Positions 58,606 through 64,000 of a stretch of 64,000 nucleotides of DNA are shown piece by piece. Numbering within the stretch: the stretch's first letter is position 1; each line of letters starts with the position of its first letter. The stretch is from Kribbella rubisoli (GTDB lineage: Bacteria > Actinomycetota > Actinomycetes > Propionibacteriales > Kribbellaceae). A program made the position numbers and the translations under genes. The stretch is taken from NCBI RefSeq assembly GCF_004217145.1, contig NZ_SHKR01000002.1, positions 1 to 64,000 on the forward strand. The letters are read 5' to 3'. Under the pieces are notes generated by a model, which saw only the letters and a list, made by a program, of their open reading frames with translations, made no database searches and was not told where the DNA came from.

Positions 58606-59904
58606 TTACAGCGAAGAAAGCACTGACTCCGCTGCCGCAACAGTCTCGTCGACCTGGTCCGCGGTGTGCTCGGTGGACAGGAACCACAGGCCGCGCGGGA
58701 CGATGTTGATCCCGGCAGCGAACAGGCCCGCGTGGAACCGAGCCATCGCGCCCCGGTCGCAGGCAGCGAACGAGCGGTAGTCGACCACCTCGGCCTGGTC
58801 GGTGATGTAGGTCTGGAACACCGGACCCGGACCGTCCACGAGCAGCGGTACGCCGTGCTTGGCAGCTGCGGCGCGCAGGCCGGCCATCAGCCGTTGGCCG
58901 GTCGCGTTCAGCGATGGGTAAACGTCGTCGCGGTTCTCGTCGAGTTCACGCAGTACTGCGTCTGCCGCCGCCATCCCGACCGGGTGCGAGTTGAAGGTGC
59001 CCGCGTGCGCCACCTTGCCGTCGGCAATCGTTCCCATCACCTCGGCCGATCCGACCAGCGCGGAAACCTGCATCCCGCCGGCCATTGCCTTCCCGAAGGC
59101 GGCCAGATCGGGTACGACGCCGAGCAACTCGCCCGCACCGCCGGGCGCCACGCGAAAGCCGGTGATGATCTCGTCGAAGATCAGCAACGACCCGTGCTGC
59201 CTCGTCAACTCCCGCAGCGCCTCGAGATAACCGGGTCGAGGCGTGATGCAGCCGGTGTTGCAGAGCAGGGGTTCGAGGATGACGGCGGCGATGTCGTCGC
59301 CACACCGCAACAACACGTCCGAGACGGCGGCCAGGTCGTTGTACGGGAGCACGATCAGGTCGTCGGCATCATGGCGCGGCTGGCCCGCCGTACCGCCGAC
59401 TGCGGTGGGATGCCGGGCATCGCCGGCCAACGCGAGGTCTGGGTGCACGCTGTAGAGCACCGGGTCGAGCCAGCCGTGGTAGTTGCCCTCAAACTTCACG
59501 ATCTTCGGCCGACCGGTGTGGCCGCGGGCCAGGCGGATCGCACCGTGCACAGCCTCCGAGCCGACGCTGTTGAAGCGGACCAGCTCCGCTGCGGGGACCA
59601 TGGCGCAGAGGCGTTCCGCGACCTGTGCCTCCAGCTCGTGCTGAGCGGCGTACGCGACGCCACGGCGTACCTGAGTCGAGACCGCATCGGCCACCACTGG
59701 TGCGGCGTGGCCGAGGAGGTTGGGGCCTTGGCCGAGCACGTAGTCGAGGTAGCGGTTGCCGTCCACGTCCCACAGCTCTGCACCGCTGGCGTGGTCCACG
59801 AACAGCGGCCGGTCGGCACGTCGGGCGTCGCTGGAGACTCCACCGGCGATCACCTTCTGGGCACGCTGGTACAGGCGGTCGGCGTGGTCGTGGGTTCTCT
59901 GCAC
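58606..59904 (-). CDS. Class III (glutamate-1-semialdehyde mutase-like) PLP aminotransferase
   Basis: 432 residues. GVSSDARRADRPLFVDHASG at the start, the PLP-binding NSVGSEAVHGAIRLAR, LIFDEIITGFR, and the Schiff-base Lys in AAFGKAMAGGMQVSAL are all intact. It resembles HemL in layout, but haem genes are absent and it closes a heparinase/amidohydrolase operon, so a catabolic aminotransferase or aminomutase on a sugar- or acid-derived substrate is more likely (inference). GTG 59904 with GGAGG five bases upstream is preferred to TTG 59916. Confidence 0.85.
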   Translation of the reverse strand: MQRTHDHADRLYQRAQKVIAGGVSSDARRADRPLFVDHASGAELWDVDGNRYLDYVLGQGPNLLGHAAPVVADAVSTQVRRGVAYAAQHELEAQVAERLCAMVPAAELVRFNSVGSEAVHGAIRLARGHTGRPKIVKFEGNYHGWLDPVLYSVHPDLALAGDARHPTAVGGTAGQPRHDADDLIVLPYNDLAAVSDVLLRCGDDIAAVILEPLLCNTGCITPRPGYLEALRELTRQHGSLLIFDEIITGFRVAPGGAGELLGVVPDLAAFGKAMAGGMQVSALVGSAEVMGTIADGKVAHAGTFNSHPVGMAAADAVLRELDENRDDVYPSLNATGQRLMAGLRAAAAKHGVPLLVDGPGPVFQTYITDQAEVVDYRSFAACDRGAMARFHAGLFAAGINIVPRGLWFLSTEHTADQVDETVAAAESVLSSL

Positions 59905-59923
59905 GGGTGCCTCCAAAGGGGCG

Positions 59924-61270
59924 TCAGTCGAGCTTCTCGGTCAGCAAGCGGAACTGCTGGCGGGGGCGGCCACCGCCGGTCGACCGAGCCGGCGGCAGCG
60001 GCCACGCGAGTCCCGCCTCGACCAGCTCCTTGAGCATGCGGCGTCCAGTGCGCTGGGTGACCTGCATGATCGCGGCGACGCTCTCGACGTCGACAACGAG
60101 CTGCCGGCCCGGTGTGGCACTCATGGCGGAGGCGATCGACGTGACGATCTCCAGGGCCCTCTGATCGAGCGGAGCGCTTTCAACCGGTGCAGCGTCGGCA
60201 GTTGCGGGCCCAGGCTCCAGGTCCAGCCGGTCGCTGCCACCGTCCAGGTACACCGCGACCTTGCCGCCCGCATCGACTGACTCCTCCACGGCCATCAGCG
60301 CGTTTGCCTCAGCTGCGCGAGCAGTCTGGCCAGTGCCAGCACCCACTGCGACCGGTACGCCGAGCTGTGCCGTCAAGGCACTCAGGAAGGGCGCAACGGT
60401 GAACTGCTCCGTCAGCCGCACCAGAGCGCCGTGCGTAGTGGTGACAAGGAACAGCGTGTCGGACCGGCGCGTCACCGACGCACCGACCTGCCGTGCCTCG
60501 GACAGCAGCTTCTGGTGGGTCGACAGCGCCAGCTCCTGCTGCCAGTAGTCGCCAGACTCCGCGCCCGAAGGAATGACCTGTACGGCGATCATCGCCAGCT
60601 GATGTGCCCCCATCCGCGTGCCCTGACCGAGCAGTACGGCGGTCTCCAGCGCGTCCCGCACACTCGACCGCGTCGGCGCGATCCGCAGCACCGGTACGCC
60701 GTCCGCCCGCAGTTCGCGCTCCACCGACAGGATCGTGGTCAGCGCCACGGTGGTGTGCTGGCGCTCCCGCTTGTCCCGGTGGAACGCCGCGAAGCCGTCA
60801 ACCGACTCCGGCCCGTCGTACGGGACGTCGTACACCTGTGCGGTGTCCAGGCCGATCTCGCCGTACGCCTCGGTGACGTCGGCGAGGGAGAGCGAGTCGA
60901 TGCTGACCCGGCTCAGATCGACGTCCTTGATGGTCAGCGAGGCACGCAGTAACGCGGCGTACAGCGCGGCGCCGGTCAGCGGGAGGTGGGTGGACGGGAC
61001 GGTCAGCCAGTGGCCGGTGGTCGCCAGGTCGAACGCCCACGGGCCGGGGAAGACGGCGGAGTCGATCCGGTCGCGCAGCCTCAGGTAGCGCTCCTCGGCC
61101 TCGGACTGGTCGTCGTACCCGCCGGTGAGGAACCGCACGCCGTGCGCGGACCGCTCCGCGACCTCCTGCCCGACCTCGGCCATCGTCTTCACCAGGCGAC
61201 GTGGCCCGAACAGTCCAACGGTCACCGCCGGCACCCGCTCACCAGCCGCCGGCTCGGTATCGTCACTCAT
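59924..61270 (-). CDS. Unusual winged-helix transcriptional regulator with N-terminal sensor regions
   Basis: 448 residues, not matched to a named family. The N-terminal ~200 residues (AVTVGLFGPRRLVKTMAEVGQEV) look like a PrpR-type or periplasmic-binding-like sensor. The middle ~220-370 (IAVQVIPSGAESGD...VGAGTGQTARAAEANALMAVEES) resembles a degenerate cyclase/GGDEF-like fold. The C-terminal ~70 residues form a winged helix (VAAIMQVTQRTGRRMLKELVEAGLAW). Likely controls its own operon. GAGGGG precedes the ATG. It overlaps the upstream amidohydrolase by 8 bp. Confidence 0.6.
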   Translation of the reverse strand: MSDDTEPAAGERVPAVTVGLFGPRRLVKTMAEVGQEVAERSAHGVRFLTGGYDDQSEAEERYLRLRDRIDSAVFPGPWAFDLATTGHWLTVPSTHLPLTGAALYAALLRASLTIKDVDLSRVSIDSLSLADVTEAYGEIGLDTAQVYDVPYDGPESVDGFAAFHRDKRERQHTTVALTTILSVERELRADGVPVLRIAPTRSSVRDALETAVLLGQGTRMGAHQLAMIAVQVIPSGAESGDYWQQELALSTHQKLLSEARQVGASVTRRSDTLFLVTTTHGALVRLTEQFTVAPFLSALTAQLGVPVAVGAGTGQTARAAEANALMAVEESVDAGGKVAVYLDGGSDRLDLEPGPATADAAPVESAPLDQRALEIVTSIASAMSATPGRQLVVDVESVAAIMQVTQRTGRRMLKELVEAGLAWPLPPARSTGGGRPRQQFRLLTEKLD

Positions 61271-62063
61271 CGTCAACCCCTCGTTCTCCCGGTAGCGGCC
61301 GCCACCGGAACAGCTTGCGGGCATTCCCGCTGAGAACATCTTGACGTTGACTCTCCGTCAGAGGCGCGCACACCACCCGGCCGAGCGACATCCGTTGGTC
61401 GATGAAGGGGAAGTCCGAGCCGAACAGGACCCGCCCACTGCCAACCTGTTCGACCATCGCACTGATCATCGGCCCGGTCATCTGTGAGCCGCACACCTCC
61501 AGCCAGAGCGACTCGTACCGGCTCGCGGCCTCGATCGCCTCGGCCACGCCGGCCGGGGTGATACCGGCGTGGCCGAGCATGACCGCAGCACCCGGGTAGC
61601 GCTCGGCGACCGTCTGGAACATCGCCGGAGCGTCGTACGCCGACTGGTGCTCGGAGTGGCTGAGCACGGGACAGCCGGTCGACTCCGCGAACTCCCACAC
61701 CGCGGCGTACCGCGCGCCGGTGACCGGGTAGCGATGCAGCGACGGGTGCACCTTGATCCCGACGAACCGCTCGTCGGCCGCGAGCCGCTCGAGTTCGCGC
61801 TCCGGGTCCTGCCACGGGTTGATCACCGCGTACGCCGCGATGCGTCCCGGATGCGCGTCGACAGCGGCCAGCGATTGCGAGTTGCCGAGGTGCGCGTCCT
61901 GCTGGATCGCACGATTGGCCGAGAGCACCGTGACGGCGGTGCCGGTCAGGTCCATCACTGCGACCATCGTGGCGGCGTCCGGGTCCGGGATGTAGAACAA
62001 CGAGTACGGGCCGAGGTGCGCGTGGACGTCGATGATCCGGTGCGTCGGCCGGCGCCCGATCAC
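61263..62063 (-). CDS. Amidohydrolase-2 family metal-dependent hydrolase
   Basis: 266 residues, TIM barrel with a full metal set: H14-x-H16 (RIIDVHAHLG), KVHPSL, LSHSEHQ, MLGHAG and the catalytic Asp in LFGSDFPF. The family hydrolyses or decarboxylates small acids, lactones or ring compounds. GTG 62063 with GGAGG six bases upstream is used. It overlaps the following homologue by GTGA, so both are made together. Confidence 0.87.
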   Translation of the reverse strand: MIGRRPTHRIIDVHAHLGPYSLFYIPDPDAATMVAVMDLTGTAVTVLSANRAIQQDAHLGNSQSLAAVDAHPGRIAAYAVINPWQDPERELERLAADERFVGIKVHPSLHRYPVTGARYAAVWEFAESTGCPVLSHSEHQSAYDAPAMFQTVAERYPGAAVMLGHAGITPAGVAEAIEAASRYESLWLEVCGSQMTGPMISAMVEQVGSGRVLFGSDFPFIDQRMSLGRVVCAPLTESQRQDVLSGNARKLFRWRPLPGERGVDDE

Positions 62064-62818
62064 GAGCGACCTCCGCTGAACAGCCGACTCGCAGTGTCCG
62101 CGCCGACCAGCCGGACCGTCGCGTCGTCGAGGCCGGACCAGGCCAGCCGTACGACGCTCTCGCCGGGATCGCGCAGCCCGAAACCGGTCGCGAAGAGCAG
62201 CCGGTCCGCGAGGTCGTTGGCGGCGAGCCACTCGACGCCTTGGTGCGCGGCGAAGTCGACCAGGTCGACGTAGATGTTGGTGTGACCATCAAGTGCGGCC
62301 CAGAGCTCGCGGAGCTTGCGGTAGCCGAGGTTCGAGATGACGATCGGGAGTTCCGGGTAGCGGGTCGCGATCGCGGTCAGCTCCGGCCAGGTGATCTCGG
62401 CGGCGTCGATGCACAACGGCAGCCGGTTGGCCTGCAGCGCGGCGTACAACTCGTCGAGCAGGCCGGGGGCGAAGCCGTGCGACGCCGGGTGGATCCGGAA
62501 GGCCGCGACGCCTTCGTCGACGGCGCGTTCGACGAGTTCCGTCAGCGAGTCCAGTTCGCCCGGGGTCGCGGGGACCGCGCTCCAGCACGCGAGTACGCCG
62601 CGATCGGCCAGGCTGTGCGCGAGGGCGGACGCCTCGGCGTTGCCGCCGATCGGGTCGTGGAGCCAGGACGCCATCGCGCTGACCAGCGCGCCCGACAGCT
62701 CGAACCGGTCAAGATGCGCAGCAACCGCATCCCGATCAGTCGCCGGCTGCAAACTGGCCGGATGTGCGCCGGTCACCACCCGCGCATCGAACCACCCACA
62801 AGTCACCGCATCACTCAT
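62060..62818 (-). CDS. Amidohydrolase-2 paralogue lacking the metal ligands (probable pseudoenzyme)
   Basis: 252 residues, same barrel plan as the downstream neighbour. The HxH position reads CGWFDARVV (Arg, no His). The third-His strand reads LPLCIDAAEI, the HLG strand reads VISNLGY, and the FGSD position reads FATGFG. Only FRIHPASHG keeps a His. The frame is intact and tightly coupled, so it is not a pseudogene. A structural or substrate-binding partner of the active copy is inferred. ATG 62818 is used; GTG 62821 is possible. Confidence 0.8.
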   Translation of the reverse strand: MSDAVTCGWFDARVVTGAHPASLQPATDRDAVAAHLDRFELSGALVSAMASWLHDPIGGNAEASALAHSLADRGVLACWSAVPATPGELDSLTELVERAVDEGVAAFRIHPASHGFAPGLLDELYAALQANRLPLCIDAAEITWPELTAIATRYPELPIVISNLGYRKLRELWAALDGHTNIYVDLVDFAAHQGVEWLAANDLADRLLFATGFGLRDPGESVVRLAWSGLDDATVRLVGADTASRLFSGGRS

Positions 62819-64000
62819 CACGAACCATCCCCCGATTCAACAGTCCAGCGGCCCGCGTACGGCAACGTCAAGTGCGCCCATCCGTTCTCGATCGCTGCGT
62901 CGATCACGATGCCGTTGAGACGGAGCTCGCCGGTGGCGTGCACAGACAAGTCGCAGCGTGCGGAGCAGGTGACGTCGTACCGCGTCGACTCAGCGAGGAC
63001 GGTGATGTCTTCTGTGGAGCGCACCAGCGACGGCAGTTCCCGCACCCGCCAACCGGTTGCCCAGGACAACTTTCCGTCGACGGAGCGGATCCAGGTGGAG
63101 GCGCCGATGCGGTCGGTGGTGGGTCCGTTGGTGACGAGTAGTTCACCGCCTACTCGGGTGACGGCAACGTCGTCCGCGTACGGCACGAGAACGGTTGTGA
63201 AGTCGCCGCTCGAGCGCTCCAAGCTGAGCGAGTGCAAGGGCCCGTACTCCGCCGTCTGAGACTCCAGAACCGGCCGTCTGGCGGTGCCCTCCGCGGTGCC
63301 GACGACGGTTGTCGCCGGATCACCCGCCTCCAGCAGCAGGAGACGCTCCGCCGCGTACGCAAGCGGACCGACCTGCTGCCAGGGGTGCAGCGCATGCCAC
63401 ATCGCGCGGAAGGTGTGCGGGCCGCTCGCCCTGTCCGTCACGACGACGTACGCCGGTTCCTCGCGCACCATCGCGATCGTGCGCGACTGCTCCAGCCCGT
63501 TGCCGTGATGGCGACCGTTGAAGACCGCCACCGGACCGGTGTCGACGAGCGGATCGACCGACACCTGACGATCCGTGGACAGTTCGCGATCGTCGACGAG
63601 AACCGTGTTGTGGCCGCGACCTGACTGATACCAGCTCACATAGCCGGGATCGTCATAGCTCGGCGGACCGCCGGCCTCCCACAGCAATGGCTCGCCCCAC
63701 CCGTCCAGCACCAGATCCAGTACGGCGCGATGCGAGTGCGACTCCAGCTCATGTTCGATATGCGGCCCGTGATTGATCACGGCCCGCAGCTCGTCACTGC
63801 GCAGAATCGTGTACCCGGACTCCGGCAAGACAGTTGCCAAAGGCAACTCCAAAGGCAGCGAACCGCCACGCTCCAGCATCGCAGCAGGCCAGACGATCCC
63901 GCTGTCCTGCAGATGCGGCACCCAACCACCCGACGACACCAACTCGCGCAACCAGGTATGCATCGCGGCATACCGCGGATGCCCCGCCACCTCCGAGTCG
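62818..64000 (-). CDS. Heparinase II/III family protein, C-terminal part (cut by window edge)
   Basis: At least 393 residues; the frame is open at base 64000, so the N-terminal alpha/alpha-toroid is missing. What remains is the C-terminal heparinase II/III beta-sandwich: YTILRSDELRAVINHGPH, SHSHRAVLDLVLDGWGEPLLWEAGG, YVSWYQSGRGHNTVLVDD and AYVVVTDRASG. The family degrades uronate-containing polysaccharides by beta-elimination. The stop is coupled to the next gene. Substrate unknown. Confidence 0.85.
   Translation of the reverse strand, partial: DSEVAGHPRYAAMHTWLRELVSSGGWVPHLQDSGIVWPAAMLERGGSLPLELPLATVLPESGYTILRSDELRAVINHGPHIEHELESHSHRAVLDLVLDGWGEPLLWEAGGPPSYDDPGYVSWYQSGRGHNTVLVDDRELSTDRQVSVDPLVDTGPVAVFNGRHHGNGLEQSRTIAMVREEPAYVVVTDRASGPHTFRAMWHALHPWQQVGPLAYAAERLLLLEAGDPATTVVGTAEGTARRPVLESQTAEYGPLHSLSLERSSGDFTTVLVPYADDVAVTRVGGELLVTNGPTTDRIGASTWIRSVDGKLSWATGWRVRELPSLVRSTEDITVLAESTRYDVTCSARCDLSVHATGELRLNGIVIDAAIENGWAHLTLPYAGRWTVESGDGS

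Noticed and set aside
58606..59904. Naming the aminotransferase hemL
   Set aside because: The fold is shared, but there are no haem genes nearby and the operon context is catabolic, so the name would be unsupported.
62060..62818. Calling the second amidohydrolase a pseudogene
   Set aside because: The frame is intact, starts and stops are coupled to both neighbours, and the barrel pattern is preserved. Only metal ligands are gone.

Overview
The window is high-GC actinobacterial chromosome, most likely from a Kribbella-like soil actinomycete (inference). The evidence is GTG starts and AAGGAG-type ribosome sites throughout, mycothiol-type protein families, a CtaJ-type oxidase subunit, paired ClpP1/ClpP2, and many secreted, Tat- or Sec-dependent polysaccharide enzymes. 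Genes are tightly packed, often with ATGA/GTGA overlaps. The only unexplained non-coding stretch over 300 bp is 52984-53764. There is no CRISPR array and no prophage. The only mobile DNA is the tail of an IS30-family element at the left edge.

Layout. 1-3.9 kb: IS30 end, a TetR repressor facing an acyl-CoA dehydrogenase / thiolase / SDR operon, with a palindromic operator between them. 3.7-9 kb: a mycothiol-dependent-isomerase-like protein divergent from a WYL regulator, a small DUF protein, and two paralogous double-GNAT acetyltransferases around a retropepsin-like protein. 9-12 kb: SDR+MaoC facing two hotdog thioesterases, a truncated haemoglobin and an OsmC protein. 12-25 kb: secreted GH18 chitinase, a 1930-residue secreted protein fusing GH29-like, F5/8C, GH28-like, GH27, CBM and GH105 modules, a GNAT, an MscS channel, MalQ, an AA10 LPMO and a mini M15-like peptidase. 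25-29 kb: CtaJ, a DUF5130-like protein and small metabolic genes.

29-34.6 kb holds pepN / DsbA-like Rv2466c homologue / beta-lactamase-fold hydrolase / rpiB / nei. 54-58.5 kb holds tig / clpP1 / clpP2 / clpX. From memory of the Mycobacterium tuberculosis map these belong to one neighbourhood (about Rv2457c-Rv2467). Here they are separated by about 19 kb of accessory genes: a PP2C phosphatase, a Ddn-like protein, a CDP-alcohol phosphotransferase, an AAA ATPase, a sialidase, a heterodimeric ABC exporter, an MFS pump, a MoxR/VWA-metallopeptidase pair and a secreted Fn3-like protein.

58.6-64 kb: a tightly overlapped minus-strand operon of a heparinase II/III family protein (cut by the edge), two amidohydrolase-2 proteins of which one has lost its metal ligands, an unusual winged-helix regulator and a class III aminotransferase. 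I do not recognise this as a described pathway. It is, with the multi-enzyme fusion and its shared palindromic box, the strongest candidate for something new.

Regulatory structure is unusually visible. It includes the operators named above, a 15-bp palindromic box shared by the chitinase and fusion genes (one copy swallowing a stop codon), a 14-bp hairpin that buries a Shine-Dalgarno, interlocked repeats before the LPMO gene, and a ClgR-like box plus a 35-codon Cys-Gly-Trp-ending ORF before clpP1.
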